Assembly: GCA_004138175.2 (NCBI GenBank)
Contig: RYFE02000001.1
Location: forward strand, 331,517-395,516
Direction: 5' to 3'
Length of the DNA stretch: 64,000 bases
Origin: Chloroflexales bacterium ZM16-3
Lineage (GTDB): Bacteria > Chloroflexota > Chloroflexia > Chloroflexales > Chloroflexaceae
Shown here: positions 1 through 9,567 of the stretch, one piece after another
Layout of the letters: each line of letters starts with the position of its first letter
Numbering within the stretch: the first letter of the stretch is position 1
The notes under the pieces: model-generated
The model's input: the letters and a program-made list of their open reading frames with translations, nothing else
Databases searched by the model: none
What the model was told of the DNA's origin: nothing
Translations under genes and position numbers: made by a program

Positions 1-354
1 GTGGCCCAGGGGATCCTCGCCATCGAGTGCCGCGCCGACGATGATCAGACGATTGGCGCACTGGCAGCGCTTGACCACGCGACCTCGCGGGCTGCCGCAC
101 TGGCCGAGCGGGCCTTCCTCGGGCGTCTTGAGGGCGGCTGCCAGGTGCCGATCGCCTCGTATGCCACCTTGGAGGGCAATACGCTCCGCCTGAGCGGCCT
201 GGTCAGCTCTCTGGATGGCACGATCATGATCACCGGAGAGCTTGTTGGCGACCTGGCTGATCCCGCTGCCATCGGCACGGCCCTGGCCCAGGATCTCCTG
301 GATCGCGGTGCCGCCGAGGTTCTAGCCGATATTGCGGTGCAGGCAGGAAAATGA
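1..354 (+). CDS. hemC: Porphobilinogen deaminase, C-terminal part (5' end outside window)
   Basis: Hydroxymethylbilane synthase joins four porphobilinogen units in the cytoplasm. Only the last 117 residues are visible, entering in frame at base 1. The stretch LEGGCQVPIA (residues 43-52 of the fragment) is the family signature holding the cysteine that anchors the dipyrromethane cofactor, followed by the usual small C-terminal domain. The stop codon overlaps the hemD start in an ATGA arrangement, so the two genes are translationally coupled and the operon continues upstream of the window. Identification is secure; the missing N-terminus cannot be judged. Confidence 0.93.
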   Translation: MAQGILAIECRADDDQTIGALAALDHATSRAAALAERAFLGRLEGGCQVPIASYATLEGNTLRLSGLVSSLDGTIMITGELVGDLADPAAIGTALAQDLLDRGAAEVLADIAVQAGK

Positions 355-1214
355 CCACCAACCATCGACCACCGACCTCCCATCCGGAGTCGAGCGCCAC
401 TGGCCAGCACTCAGCTGCCATCGGTGGTCGGTCGTCAATTGATGGTCTGCGCATCGTGATCACCCGCTCGGCGGGCAAGGCCGACGGTATGGCCTCACGT
501 CTGCGCGAGTTAGGTGCCGAGCCGGTGATCTTCCCGACGATTGCGTATGCCCCTCCCGATGACATCGCAGCCCTTGATGCTGCTCTGTCCCGCCTCGTAG
601 ACGGGCAGTACGACTGGCTGGTGATTACGAGCGGCCAGGTTGTGAAGGCTCTTGCCGAGCGTAGCAGCGACCTCGGGATGGATCTGCCCTCTGTAGTTTG
701 CCACCTGCAAGTAGCAGCGGTTGGCCCGGCAACCGCCGCCACGTGCCAAAGGCTGCTCGGCGTACAGCCCGCCGCTGTGCCCGAGCAGTTCATCGCTGAG
801 GGGCTGGCCGCAACCCTGGGCGATCTGACCGGCAAGCATGTGCTGCTGCCTAAAGCCGACATCGGCCGCCCAACCCTAGAGAATCTCCTGCGCGCTGCCG
901 GCGCGCAGGTGGATCGCGTGGTGGCCTACCGCAACGTCCCTTCGCCCGACAACGGCATGGATATGGCTGGCATGCTGGCAGCCGGGCAGATCAGCGCGGT
1001 TACTTTCACTAGCGGCTCGACAGCCCGCGCCTTTGTACAGAAGGTTGGCCCAGAGGCACAGGAACTGCTTCGGCGAACCGTGGTCGCCTGCATTGGCCCG
1101 GCCGCCGATGTCGCTTGCCGCTCGATTGGCCTCGTGCCCCAGGTGGTAGCTGAGGTCTTTACCGAGGAGGGCCTGGTGGATGCCCTGATTGCCTATATGG
1201 AGGTTCGCCAATGA
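351..1214 (+). CDS. hemD: Uroporphyrinogen-III synthase
   Basis: HemD closes and inverts ring D of hydroxymethylbilane to give uroporphyrinogen III. The 287-residue protein has the loose HemD fold pattern: [15 protein letters not shown] near residue 32, a central [13 protein letters not shown] segment, and [11 protein letters not shown] with VACIGPAAD near the C-terminus. Overlap of four bases with hemC and with hemB supports a coupled operon. Odd point: residues 1-31 precede the conserved start of the family and are encoded by a seven-base repeat array in two inverted arms (351-381 and 420-447), giving a low-complexity tail rich in T, P, S and H. A later start is possible, but no other start codon lies as well for coupling. 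Confidence 0.9.
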   Translation: MTTNHRPPTSHPESSATGQHSAAIGGRSSIDGLRIVITRSAGKADGMASRLRELGAEPVIFPTIAYAPPDDIAALDAALSRLVDGQYDWLVITSGQVVKALAERSSDLGMDLPSVVCHLQVAAVGPATAATCQRLLGVQPAAVPEQFIAEGLAATLGDLTGKHVLLPKADIGRPTLENLLRAAGAQVDRVVAYRNVPSPDNGMDMAGMLAAGQISAVTFTSGSTARAFVQKVGPEAQELLRRTVVACIGPAADVACRSIGLVPQVVAEVFTEEGLVDALIAYMEVRQ

Positions 1215-2239
1215 CCGGATACCCTGCTAGCCGCCCGCGCCGCCTGCGCCTCAATGAGAACATGCGTCGCCTGGTGCGCGAGACATCGCTTAGCGCCGAT
1301 AACCTGATCGCCCCGTTGTTTATCCGCCACGGCAAGGGCGTGAATAAGCCGATTAGTTCGATGCCCGGCCACGTCCAGTTCTCGGTGGACACTGCCGTGC
1401 GTGAGGCCGAGACCTTGGCCGAGTTGGGCATCCCCGCCGTGCTGCTGTTCGGCATCCCCGACCATAAGGACGCTGTGGGCAGCGAGAACTTTGATCCCGA
1501 GGGGATCGTGCCCCAGGCCGCCTATGCGATCAAAAAGGCTGTGCCCGAGATGCTGGTGATCTCGGACATGTGCTGCTGCGAGTATACCGACCACGGCCAC
1601 TGCGGGATCCTGAACTTCGCTGGGGTCGAGGGTTACGACGAGCGGATCGCTGAGGGCTACCTGCTGAACGACCCGACCCTGAGCATCCTCGGCAAGGCGT
1701 CGGTGGTACACGCCCAGGCCGGTGCCGATATTATCGCCCCCTCGGGCATGATCGACGGTATGGTCGGCACCATTCGCGGTGCCCTCGACAAGGCTGGCTT
1801 TGAGAATACGGTGGTGATGAGCTACGCCGCTAAGTATTCGTCGGCCTTCTACGGGCCGTTCCGGGATGCCGCCGAGAGCCCGCCTAGCTTCGGCGACCGT
1901 AGCCAGTACCAGATGGATCCCGCCAATAGCCGCGAGGCGCTGCGCGAGGTTGACCTGGACGTGGCCGAGGGTGCCGATATGCTCATGGTCAAGCCGGCCC
2001 TGGCCTACCTCGACATCATCCGTCAGGTGAAGGATCGCCACAATCTGCCTCTGGCTGCCTACCAGGTCAGCGGCGAGTACAGCATCGTCAAGGCGGCCGC
2101 CGAGAAGGGCTGGATCGATGAGCGCCGGGTGGCCCTGGAGACCCTGATGAGCATCCGCCGGGCCGGGGCCGATATGATCATTACGTATTGGGCGAAGGAC
2201 GCCGTGCGCTGGCTAAAGTCGTCAGTAACCCACGGCTAA
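1211..2239 (+). CDS. hemB: Delta-aminolevulinic acid dehydratase (porphobilinogen synthase)
   Basis: Condenses two 5-aminolevulinate molecules to porphobilinogen. The 342-residue length is normal. The zinc-site signature [14 protein letters not shown] is present around residue 118, with cysteines at the three positions used by zinc-dependent enzymes. Both Schiff-base lysines are visible in YAAKYSS and [10 protein letters not shown]. The start ATG overlaps the hemD stop (ATGA). Downstream 393 bases separate it from hemE, so hemC-hemD-hemB may form one transcription unit. Confidence 0.97.
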   Translation: MTGYPASRPRRLRLNENMRRLVRETSLSADNLIAPLFIRHGKGVNKPISSMPGHVQFSVDTAVREAETLAELGIPAVLLFGIPDHKDAVGSENFDPEGIVPQAAYAIKKAVPEMLVISDMCCCEYTDHGHCGILNFAGVEGYDERIAEGYLLNDPTLSILGKASVVHAQAGADIIAPSGMIDGMVGTIRGALDKAGFENTVVMSYAAKYSSAFYGPFRDAAESPPSFGDRSQYQMDPANSREALREVDLDVAEGADMLMVKPALAYLDIIRQVKDRHNLPLAAYQVSGEYSIVKAAAEKGWIDERRVALETLMSIRRAGADMIITYWAKDAVRWLKSSVTHG

Positions 2240-2632
2240 AGGCTCGTGGGCTTGTGGAGCAATCGACAAGCCGATACTGACCAGTCTCAGCCACCAACCC
2301 TCGGGTTGACGGGGCTACGCTATCGGTAAGTGTTCACGACCTACCGGCGGGTGCGTTTGCCAGCCTGCTGCTCTAGAACCTGGACATCAACAAACGGTGC
2401 GGGAAGCCGTGCAGGTGTTCTTGGGATAGTACCGACCGATAGCTTTGACGAGGCGAACATCACCCGCGCGAGCGGTGTGCCCTTACGGGCAACAGGTCTG
2501 GCGGTCTCCCTGAGCCTTACGGCTAAAAGATCGCTCCTTCCATATTCATTCCATGCGAGCATTGCTCCGCTCAAGCGCGCGCTCATCCCAGCGCTCAAGC
2601 TGCTGGGTTTCCGCACCTGAAGGACTTTTTCT
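2240..2632. other. Gene-poor gap between hemB and hemE
   Basis: 393 bases with no gene I can support. A weak hairpin (arms 2249-2255 and 2266-2272) follows hemB but has no T-run. A 96-codon open frame (2330-2620) has no recognisable domain, no clear ribosome site, and is probably chance. A good ribosome binding site (GAAGGA) for hemE lies at the right end near 2619-2626. I saw no convincing promoter. Confidence 0.5.
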
Positions 2633-3679
2633 ATGAACGACCGAATCCTCCGTGCCGCCCGCAGCCTGCCGGTGGACCGCACTCCGATCTGGCTGATGCG
2701 CCAGGCTGGCCGCTACATGTCGGTGTACCGCTCCGTGCGCGAGCGCTACGGCTTCCTCCAGATGGTTAAGATCCCTGAGGTGGCCGCCGAGGTCACGCTC
2801 CAGCCGGCCAATGCCTTTGATATCGACGCGGCGATTATTTTCGCTGACATCCTGCCGCCCCTGGAGGGACTGGGCATCCAGCTGACCTTCGAGAAGGGTG
2901 AGGGGCCGGTTATCCACAACCCCGTCCGCAGCCCGGCCGATATCGCCGCCCTGAAGGCATGCGACCCGCGCGAGACGACGAGCTACACGCTGGACGCCAT
3001 CCGCATTGTGCAGCGTGAGCTGGACGGGCGCATCCCGCTCTTCGGCTTCAGCGGCGCGCCCTTCACCCTGGCCAGCTATGCGGTTGAGGGCGGCGGCAGC
3101 CGCGAGTACCGCCGCACCAAGCAGCTGATGTACCGCGACCCGGCCAGTTGGCATACTCTGATGGAGAAGCTGACCACACTGGTCAGCGACTATCTGATCG
3201 CCCAGGTTGAGGCCGGCTGCGACATCGTGCAGATCTTCGACTCCTGGGCCGGTGCGCTTGCGCCCAACGACTTTGCCGAGTATGTCATGCCCCATGTGAA
3301 GACCGCCATCGCTGCGGTGCGCGCCGCCACCGATGTGCCGATTATCTACTTCGGCACTGAGATGCACGGCATGGCCCCACTGCTGAGCGATCTGGGCTCC
3401 GACGTGATCGGCCTTGACTGGCGCGTGCCCCTTGATCAGGGCTGGGCCGCCCTCGATCACAAGGTCGCCGTCCAGGGCAACCTCGACCCGATGGTGCTCC
3501 ACGCCCCCTGGCCCGAGATCGAGCGCCGCGCCGCCGACATCCTGCGTCGCGCCGGCGGTCGGCCTGGCCATATCTTCAATGTCGGCCACGGTATTCTCAC
3601 CGAGACGCCTGAGGAGAATGTTGGCCGCCTGGTGGACTTTGTCCATACCTATGTCGCCGAGCCGATAATCGCCGAATGA
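2633..3679 (+). CDS. hemE: Uroporphyrinogen decarboxylase
   Basis: Decarboxylates the four acetate side chains of uroporphyrinogen III to coproporphyrinogen III, the branch leading to heme and chlorophyll. The 348-residue length matches the family. [12 protein letters not shown] (about residue 18) is the substrate-binding N-terminal signature and [17 protein letters not shown] (about residue 138) is the second signature. A GAAGGA ribosome site precedes the ATG. The stop overlaps an ATG in the hemL frame, so hemE-hemL are co-transcribed. Confidence 0.97.
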   Translation: MNDRILRAARSLPVDRTPIWLMRQAGRYMSVYRSVRERYGFLQMVKIPEVAAEVTLQPANAFDIDAAIIFADILPPLEGLGIQLTFEKGEGPVIHNPVRSPADIAALKACDPRETTSYTLDAIRIVQRELDGRIPLFGFSGAPFTLASYAVEGGGSREYRRTKQLMYRDPASWHTLMEKLTTLVSDYLIAQVEAGCDIVQIFDSWAGALAPNDFAEYVMPHVKTAIAAVRAATDVPIIYFGTEMHGMAPLLSDLGSDVIGLDWRVPLDQGWAALDHKVAVQGNLDPMVLHAPWPEIERRAADILRRAGGRPGHIFNVGHGILTETPEENVGRLVDFVHTYVAEPIIAE

Positions 3680-3693
3680 TTGGGAAGCCACCC

Positions 3694-5028
3694 ATGACTG
3701 TGACCCTAACTGACCGATACGCCCGCTCGAAAGAGCTCTTCGCCGCAGCTAGTGCTGTGATCCCCGGCGGGGTGAACTCGCCGGTGCGCGCCTTCCGTGG
3801 CGTTGGCGGCACACCCATCTTCTTTGCCCGCGGCTCAGGTGCCCACGTCGAGGATGTAGATGGCAACAGCTATATCGACTATGTCCTCTCGTGGGGGCCG
3901 CTGCTTCTCGGCCACGCCCACCCTGCCGTCGTGCAGGCGATTACTGAGCAGGCCGCCCTGGGCTCCAGCTTCGGCGCACCGACCGAGCTGGAGACCGAGC
4001 TGGCCGAGCTGGTGATCAAGCTCATGCCCACGGTGGAACAGGTGCGCTTTGTGAATAGCGGCACCGAGGCCACCATGAGCGCCCTGCGTCTGGCCCGCGC
4101 CTACACCGGGCGCGAGAAGATCGTCAAGTTTATCGGGTGCTACCACGGCCACGCCGATATGCTGCTGGTGCAGGCCGGCAGTGGCGTGGCGACCCTTGGC
4201 CTGCCCGATAGCCCCGGCGTGCCGGCTGCTACCACGGCTGATACGCTCACCGTCGAGTACAACGACGTGGAGGCCGTCACCGAGCTGTTCCGGCAGCACG
4301 GTGACTCGATTGCTGCGGTGATCGTCGAGCCGATCGCTGCCAACATGGGCTTCGTCCTGCCCGAGCCGGGCTTCCTCCAGAGCCTGCGTGAGCTGACTCG
4401 CACCTATGGCAGCCTGCTGATCATGGACGAGGTGATGACCGGCTTCCGTGCCGCCCCCGCTGGTGCTCAGAGTGTCTGGGGGATCGACCCAGATCTCACC
4501 TGCCTGGGCAAGGTGATCGGCGGCGGGCTGCCCGTGGGTGCCTACGCGGGCAAGCGGGCGATCATGCAGACGGTGGCCCCGGCTGGCCCGATGTACCAGG
4601 CCGGTACGCTCTCGGGCAACCCGCTGGCCATGGCCGCTGGCCTGGCCACGTTGCGCACGGCCTTTGAGGCGCCCGAGGGTGAGACCAGCCTCTTCCAGCG
4701 CGCTGTCGGGCGCGCCCAGACCCTCGCCGACGGCATACGCTCGCTCAGCGAGCAGACCGGCGTGCCGTTGCAGGTAGGCAATGTCGGCACCATGTTCGGC
4801 TTCTACTTCCTGAAAGAAGCAGGGTCGAAGGTGCATAGCTACGCCGAGGCCAAGCAGCGGGTAGACGCAGCCCGCTACGCGAAGTTCTTCTGGGCGATGT
4901 GTGAGCGCGGGGTCTACCTGGCACCTTCGCAGTTCGAGGCGGGGTTCCTCAGCGCCGCTCACGACACCGTCGACGTGGCCGTCACCCTCACCGCCGCCCG
5001 TGAGGCACTGCTCGCCGCCCGAGGGTAG
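3694..5028 (+). CDS. hemL: Glutamate-1-semialdehyde 2,1-aminomutase
   Basis: PLP enzyme that makes 5-aminolevulinate from glutamate-1-semialdehyde, so the organism uses the C5 pathway rather than ALA synthase. Class-III aminotransferase features are present: [32 protein letters not shown], and the PLP lysine in [16 protein letters not shown]. An in-frame ATG at 3676 overlaps the hemE stop; I prefer ATG 3694 because GGGAAG lies six bases upstream and homologues start close to this point. It belongs to the same unit as hemE and ends before a hairpin at 5040-5075. Confidence 0.95.
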   Translation: MTVTLTDRYARSKELFAAASAVIPGGVNSPVRAFRGVGGTPIFFARGSGAHVEDVDGNSYIDYVLSWGPLLLGHAHPAVVQAITEQAALGSSFGAPTELETELAELVIKLMPTVEQVRFVNSGTEATMSALRLARAYTGREKIVKFIGCYHGHADMLLVQAGSGVATLGLPDSPGVPAATTADTLTVEYNDVEAVTELFRQHGDSIAAVIVEPIAANMGFVLPEPGFLQSLRELTRTYGSLLIMDEVMTGFRAAPAGAQSVWGIDPDLTCLGKVIGGGLPVGAYAGKRAIMQTVAPAGPMYQAGTLSGNPLAMAAGLATLRTAFEAPEGETSLFQRAVGRAQTLADGIRSLSEQTGVPLQVGNVGTMFGFYFLKEAGSKVHSYAEAKQRVDAARYAKFFWAMCERGVYLAPSQFEAGFLSAAHDTVDVAVTLTAAREALLAARG

Positions 5029-5039
5029 GATACGCTATG

Positions 5040-5075
5040 GCGATGGTTGGCAGCTTTGCCGCCAACCATCGTCAT
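5040..5075. terminator. Hairpin between convergent hemL and SulP genes
   Basis: Arms CGATGGTTGGC and GCCAACCATCG pair perfectly over 11 bases around a nine-base loop, between two converging genes. There is no strong T-run on either side, so it is a plausible two-way terminator or transcript-end structure rather than a textbook intrinsic terminator. Confidence 0.5.
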
Positions 5076-5084
5076 AGATTCATG

Positions 5085-6836
5085 TCATGCCGTAGGCGGC
5101 GGGTTCAATCCGCGTCGGGCGATCGCCGCCCGCAGCACCGCGCAGCTATCACCCTGGGCATCGCAGTGGGGACACCCGTGGATCTCACGCCGCTCGTGCA
5201 GTTGAATAATCGCCTCGACCGAGCTCCAATAGATCTGCTCCTCACCGACCAGGGCGGTCAGACCGGCGCGCACGAACATCTCGCGCACCGTCGGCTGCAG
5301 CCCGGTGAAGGCAACCACCCCGCCGCGATCGTGGTGCTCCTCGACCAACTCGCTCAGCGCCTTCACGCCCATCGCATCTACCAGCGGCACGCCGCGCATA
5401 CTGATCACCAGGGTGTGATACTGCTGGGCGCTCGTGAATGCCTCAAGCACTGCGTGAACGCTGCCGAAGAAGACCGGGCCGGTGAGGTAGTAGACGTGGA
5501 TCGAGGGGCAGGACTCCTCGATATTGTAGCCCTGGGCGCGCATCCTGGCCGCGTCAACTGGCTCGTTGGCTACTGCTGTGCTCTGCGCCGACTGGCGGAT
5601 GTAGATCACCGCCGAGATCGTCAGGCCGATCAGGATGGCCTGGGTCAGGTCGAGGGCTGCTGTGGCAACCATCGTCACCGCAATCCCGGCCAGCGCCTGC
5701 TTGATCTTGGTGTTCCAGTAGAAGTGGATGCTCTCCCACTCGTTCATTCGCCAGGCCGTCACCATCAGCACGCCGCCCAGTGCCGCCAGGGGCACTTGTC
5801 CGATCAGTGGGGCCAGCAGCAGGGCGCTCAGCAGCAGGGCGAAGGCGTGGACGAAGCTAGTGATGCGGGTCGCGCCATTGCTCTTGATCGCCACGCTCGT
5901 GCGGGCAATTGCCGCCGTGGCTGGCACGCCGCCGAAGAAGGGGATGATCATATTGCCGATGCCCTGTGCGATCAGCTCGGTGTTGCTGTCGAAGGGTTTG
6001 CCGGTCATTGTAGCCCCCACCGAGCCACAGAGCAGGCTCTCGATCGCGCCGAGGGCGGCGATCGAGATCGCTGGGGTCAGCAGGTCGCCGATGTGAGTCC
6101 AGGGGACACCCGCCAGGCTCAGGCGGTTGTCCAGGATGATCGTCTGCGGGATGCTGCCGATCGTCGCCACCTGCCAGCCCAGGCCGGTGGCTATCAGGCT
6201 CGCCATGATCAGCCCGACCAGCGAGGCCGGGATGCTTTTTGTGATGCGCGGCAGCAGGATCATGGTCGCCATGACGATTGCGGCCACGGCCATGCTCTGC
6301 CAGTTTGGCACTGGTGGGTGCGCAATATAGCCCCACAGCTTGGCCACGGTATTCTCCGCGCCCTCGGTCTTTACGCCCAGCACATTGTCGATCTGGCCCA
6401 CCGCAATGATCAGGGCGATGCCGCTGGTGAAGCCGGTGATCACCGGCGATGGGATGAAGGCGATATAGCGTCCCAGGCGCAGCAGCCCCAGCAGCAGCAT
6501 GATAGCACCGGCCATGACACAGGCCAGCCAGACGCCGTTCAGCCCGTAGCTCTGGGCGATCACGATCAGGATCGCCGACATGGCCCCGGTCGGGCCGGAA
6601 ATCTGGTAGGAGCCGCCGCCCAGCCCGCCGATGATCAGCCCGGCCAGGATGGCTGTCACCAGTCCGGCCGCTGCGTCGGCCCCCGAAGCTACGCCAAAGG
6701 CCAGGGCCAGCGGCAGCGCCACTGCGCCGACCGTCAGCCCGGCCAGCAGATCTCGTTGGAGCAGTCTACGATTGTAACCTGCAAACTCGCGTCGCAACAT
6801 CCCTGGCAACCCAAGACGGCCTAGCACCGCATCCAT
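5085..6836 (-). CDS. SulP family anion transporter with STAS domain
   Basis: Inner-membrane anion permease of the SLC26/SulP family; family members carry sulfate, bicarbonate or other anions and the sequence does not decide which. About 583 residues from ATG 6836, chosen because GGGAG lies just upstream; an in-frame start at 6854 is less likely. The membrane part begins with RDLLAGLTVGAVALPLALAFG and has the QISGPTGAMSAILI segment typical of the family. A STAS domain follows (HTLVISMRGVPLVDAMGVKAL), then a short tail with the pattern CPHC-(6)-C. It lies opposite the heme genes, so its role in tetrapyrrole supply is not implied. Its leader contains a seven-base repeat hairpin. Confidence 0.9.
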   Translation of the reverse strand: MDAVLGRLGLPGMLRREFAGYNRRLLQRDLLAGLTVGAVALPLALAFGVASGADAAAGLVTAILAGLIIGGLGGGSYQISGPTGAMSAILIVIAQSYGLNGVWLACVMAGAIMLLLGLLRLGRYIAFIPSPVITGFTSGIALIIAVGQIDNVLGVKTEGAENTVAKLWGYIAHPPVPNWQSMAVAAIVMATMILLPRITKSIPASLVGLIMASLIATGLGWQVATIGSIPQTIILDNRLSLAGVPWTHIGDLLTPAISIAALGAIESLLCGSVGATMTGKPFDSNTELIAQGIGNMIIPFFGGVPATAAIARTSVAIKSNGATRITSFVHAFALLLSALLLAPLIGQVPLAALGGVLMVTAWRMNEWESIHFYWNTKIKQALAGIAVTMVATAALDLTQAILIGLTISAVIYIRQSAQSTAVANEPVDAARMRAQGYNIEESCPSIHVYYLTGPVFFGSVHAVLEAFTSAQQYHTLVISMRGVPLVDAMGVKALSELVEEHHDRGGVVAFTGLQPTVREMFVRAGLTALVGEEQIYWSSVEAIIQLHERREIHGCPHCDAQGDSCAVLRAAIARRGLNPPPTA

Positions 6837-6856
6837 ATGACTCCCTATGATCACGC

Positions 6857-6935
6857 ACGACCAATGACCAAGAACCAGCGGCTTCAGCGGCGTGCGCTGC
6901 GTCGCTCGTTGTTCGTCATTGGTCGCGAGTCATTC
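6857..6935. repeat. Heptad repeat, two inverted arms, upstream of SulP gene
   Basis: Left arm 6857-6880 reads as seven-base units (GACCAAT, GACCAAG, AACCAGC) and right arm 6907-6935 as the complement type (GTTGTTC, GTCATTG, GTCGCGA, GTCATTC). It lies about 20 bases upstream of the SulP start codon and upstream of hemF on the other strand. Confidence 0.7.
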
Positions 6936-7029
6936 ATCGACACATAAGAGGTAACGCTTGATCGTAGCTCCGATACCTATGTGCTGTCAATAGTGCGGCG
7001 CTGAGAAGCCCGACAGGAGGGGTTAAGAG

Positions 7030-7965
7030 ATGACAACGGTTTCTATGTCTCGTGAGCAGGTGGTGGAACTGATGCGCGCCGGCCAGACGCTGCTGATTGC
7101 TGGCTTTGAGGAGGTTGAAGCCGAGGGGGTAGCCCTCGTCGGACAGTCCGCCGTCAGCTTCGCCACCTCAAGCTGGGAGCGCCCCGGCGGCGGTGGCGGC
7201 ACCGCCCGCGTGCTCACCGAGGGTGTTGTCTTCGAGCGGGCCGGTGTGAATGTCTCTGCTGTCCACGGCGATGCGGTGCCGCCCAGCCTCTACCATGATC
7301 GGCCTCACCTCAAGGGCGCACCCTACTTTGCCACTGGCGTGAGCATGGTGCTCCATCCGCGCAACCCGTACGTGCCGGCCTTTCACGCCAACTACCGCTA
7401 TTTCGAGGCCGGTGACGACCGCTGGTTTGGTGGCGGTATGGATATGACACCGGCCTATGGCTTCGATGAGGACGCCCGCCACTTCCATACGACGCTCAAG
7501 GCATATTGTGCTCGCCACGCTATTGCCAATTATCAGACCTTAAAGGAGACGTGCGACCGCTACTTTACTATCAATCACCGTCAAGAGATGCGTGGTATCG
7601 GTGGGATCTTCTTCGATATGCTTGAGCCTCAGGGCGATGATGGCTTTGAGCGTGGACTGGCCTTCGCCAAGGATGGCATTGAGACGATTCTGGCCGCGTA
7701 CCTGCCGGTCGTTCGTCGGCGGATGGCTATGCCCTACGGCGAGCGCGAGCGCCAGTGGCAGCTCTATCGCCGTGGCCGCTACGCCGAGTTTAACCTAGTG
7801 TATGATAAGGGAACCGTCTTTGGCCTCCAGACTAACGGGAACATTGAGGCTATTCTCATGTCGATGCCGCCCCTGGCCCGTTGGGAGTTCCAGATCGCGC
7901 TGGAGCCCGGCAGCCCCGAGGCTGATGTTTCCCGCTTTCTCCAGCCACAGGATTGGGCGGCGTAA
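7030..7965 (+). CDS. hemF: Oxygen-dependent coproporphyrinogen-III oxidase
   Basis: Converts coproporphyrinogen III to protoporphyrinogen IX using molecular oxygen. The 311-residue protein shows the family signatures FHANYRYFE, RWFGGGMDMTPAY, and near the C-terminus FNLVYDKGTVFGLQTNG and MSMPPLARWE. A strong ribosome site (AGGAGG, 7015-7020) precedes ATG 7030. An oxygen-requiring step beside oxygen-sensitive bchNBL genes suggests a facultative lifestyle or a separate anaerobic HemN elsewhere. Confidence 0.96.
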   Translation: MTTVSMSREQVVELMRAGQTLLIAGFEEVEAEGVALVGQSAVSFATSSWERPGGGGGTARVLTEGVVFERAGVNVSAVHGDAVPPSLYHDRPHLKGAPYFATGVSMVLHPRNPYVPAFHANYRYFEAGDDRWFGGGMDMTPAYGFDEDARHFHTTLKAYCARHAIANYQTLKETCDRYFTINHRQEMRGIGGIFFDMLEPQGDDGFERGLAFAKDGIETILAAYLPVVRRRMAMPYGERERQWQLYRRGRYAEFNLVYDKGTVFGLQTNGNIEAILMSMPPLARWEFQIALEPGSPEADVSRFLQPQDWAA

Positions 7966-8022
7966 GGGTGGGAAGGGAGGGAATGCTCTCTCTGAAAAAC
8001 ATCTGCACACCCTTTGCATATA

Positions 8023-8051
8023 TCTCACATTCTTGCATTAGATGCTATAAT
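8023..8051 (+). promoter_or_regulatory. Possible promoter of the bchN operon
   Basis: The 242-base gap between hemF and bchN holds a perfect TATAAT at 8046-8051. Seventeen bases upstream only a poor -35 (TCTCAC, 8023-8028) is seen, so activation by a regulator would be expected if this is the promoter. The leader to bchN would be about 150 bases. The match is suggestive only. Confidence 0.4.
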
Positions 8052-8207
8052 ACTGTCGAAATCCCACGGCTCTTCTTGTGTAACACGAACGTCTCTGGGG
8101 ATGCACCCCATGCTCGCTCTTGTTTCTGTTGGCGCTGAATTCGCCAATAGCGACAGCAAATATCGTGGGCGCGGACTCGCCGCACCCACCCCCATTGGGA
8201 GGTCTGT

Positions 8208-9491
8208 ATGCCGCCTAAGGTCCAGTTTATCCGTGAAGATGGCCTCTATCACTCATTCTGTGGGCTGGTTAGCGTGGGCTGGCTCTACCAGAAGATCAAG
8301 GATAGCTTCTTCCTGATCCTCGGTACCCACACCTGCGCACATCTGCTCCAGAACACCCTCGGGGTGATGATCTTTGCCCGCCCGCGCTTCGCCGTCTCGT
8401 TGCTTGAGGAGGGCGACCTGTCATCCTCACAGCCAAATATCGCCGACCAGATCGCCGAGATCAAGCGCGAGCATAATCCCTCGGTAATCTTCCTGCTCTC
8501 CTCCTGCACCCCCGAGGTGATGAAGGTTGAGTTCGAGGGGCTTGCCCACGCGCTGAGCACGCCTGAGCTGCCGGTGCTGTTCGTTCCGGCTTCTGGGCTC
8601 GACTATACCTTCGCCCAGAGCGAGGACTCGGTGCTTCAGGCGCTGCTGCCCTTCTGCCCGGTGGCCCCACCTGAAGATAAGCGCGTGGTCTTCCTGGGCT
8701 CGGTGAATGATGTCGTTGCCGACGACTTCGCCATGGAGGCGGCCCGCCTCGGCATCCCGGTGGCTGGCTTCCTGCCCGCCCCGCACTTCTCTGATCTGCC
8801 GCCGATTGGCCCCGGTACGATCATCGCGCCGCTTCAGCCCTTCCTGCCTAAGGTGGCCTCGCAGCTGAAGAACGAGCGCGACGCCACTGTGCTCTCGTCG
8901 CTCTTCCCCTTCGGCCCCGATGGCTGCCGGGCCTTCTGGGAGGATCTGGCTGCCGAGTTTGACATAAAGGTTGACCTCTCGGAGCGCGAGGCTGCGGCCT
9001 GGGAGCGGATCAAGGATCACACCGACCTGCTGCGCGGCAAGAAGGTCTTCTTCGCCAGCGACATCCTGATGGAGCTTCCCCTGGCCCGCTTCCTGCGCGC
9101 CGCAGGCGCCGAGATTATCGAGTGCAGCACCCCGGCGATCAACCGGCGCTTCCACGCCCGCGAGCTGGCTGCCCTCGATGGCGTGCGCTTGGTGGAGCAG
9201 GCCAACTTCGACCGCCAGCTGCGTGATATCGCTACCTATCAGCCCGACCTGATCATCTCGAATATGATCACCACCAACCCACTGGTTGGCCGGGGCCTAG
9301 TGGCCAAGTGGGGCACTGAGTTCGCCTTCATGCCCATCCACGGATGGTCTGGCGTGAATGTCTTGGCCAGCACCTTCACCAAGGCCATGCGCCGCCACGC
9401 ACTCCTCGACCCACTCAGCCTGGATCCGGTATGGACCACCGGCCTGATGCCGTCCGCGCCCGGCGATGTGATCCCGTTACAGGAATTGTAG
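8208..9491 (+). CDS. bchN: Light-independent protochlorophyllide reductase subunit N
   Basis: BchN forms, with BchB, the catalytic NB component of dark-operative protochlorophyllide reductase, a nitrogenase-like enzyme that reduces ring D of protochlorophyllide. The 427-residue protein has the conserved N-terminal [14 protein letters not shown], the [10 protein letters not shown] cysteine, and [11 protein letters not shown], which together supply ligands for the NB cluster. GGGAGG eight bases upstream supports ATG 8208. Downstream bchB, bciB and bchL are on the same strand. The stop codon TAG (9489-9491) is inside a seven-base repeat array. Confidence 0.96.
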   Translation: MPPKVQFIREDGLYHSFCGLVSVGWLYQKIKDSFFLILGTHTCAHLLQNTLGVMIFARPRFAVSLLEEGDLSSSQPNIADQIAEIKREHNPSVIFLLSSCTPEVMKVEFEGLAHALSTPELPVLFVPASGLDYTFAQSEDSVLQALLPFCPVAPPEDKRVVFLGSVNDVVADDFAMEAARLGIPVAGFLPAPHFSDLPPIGPGTIIAPLQPFLPKVASQLKNERDATVLSSLFPFGPDGCRAFWEDLAAEFDIKVDLSEREAAAWERIKDHTDLLRGKKVFFASDILMELPLARFLRAAGAEIIECSTPAINRRFHARELAALDGVRLVEQANFDRQLRDIATYQPDLIISNMITTNPLVGRGLVAKWGTEFAFMPIHGWSGVNVLASTFTKAMRRHALLDPLSLDPVWTTGLMPSAPGDVIPLQEL

Positions 9492-9556
9492 ATTGCAGAT
9501 TGTCGATTGTAGATTTGGTGACGCCCAATCTACAATCTGCAATCTACAATCTGAAA
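9485..9556 (+). repeat. Heptad repeat hairpin between bchN and bchB
   Basis: Left arm 9485-9515 consists of units such as ATTGTAG, ATTGCAG and ATTGTCG; right arm 9527-9556 holds the complements (AATCTAC, AATCTGC). An 11-base loop separates them. The array covers nearly the whole bchN-bchB gap: it includes the bchN stop and ends about 12 bases before the bchB start, so it must be part of the operon transcript. Confidence 0.85.
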
Positions 9557-9567
9557 TGGATAATGAT

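Noticed and set aside
2330..2620. 96-codon frame in the hemB-hemE gap
   Set aside because: No ribosome site, no recognisable motif, and an overlapping frame on the other strand of similar length; chance is more likely.
2546..3691. 381-codon minus-strand frame opposite hemE
   Set aside because: Antisense shadow of a well-recognised enzyme gene; no motif of its own.
5037..6824. 595-codon open frame on the plus strand opposite the SulP gene
   Set aside because: It has a His/Gln/Asp-rich composition typical of antisense reading of a G+C-rich gene, no domain, and the opposite strand encodes a clear transporter.
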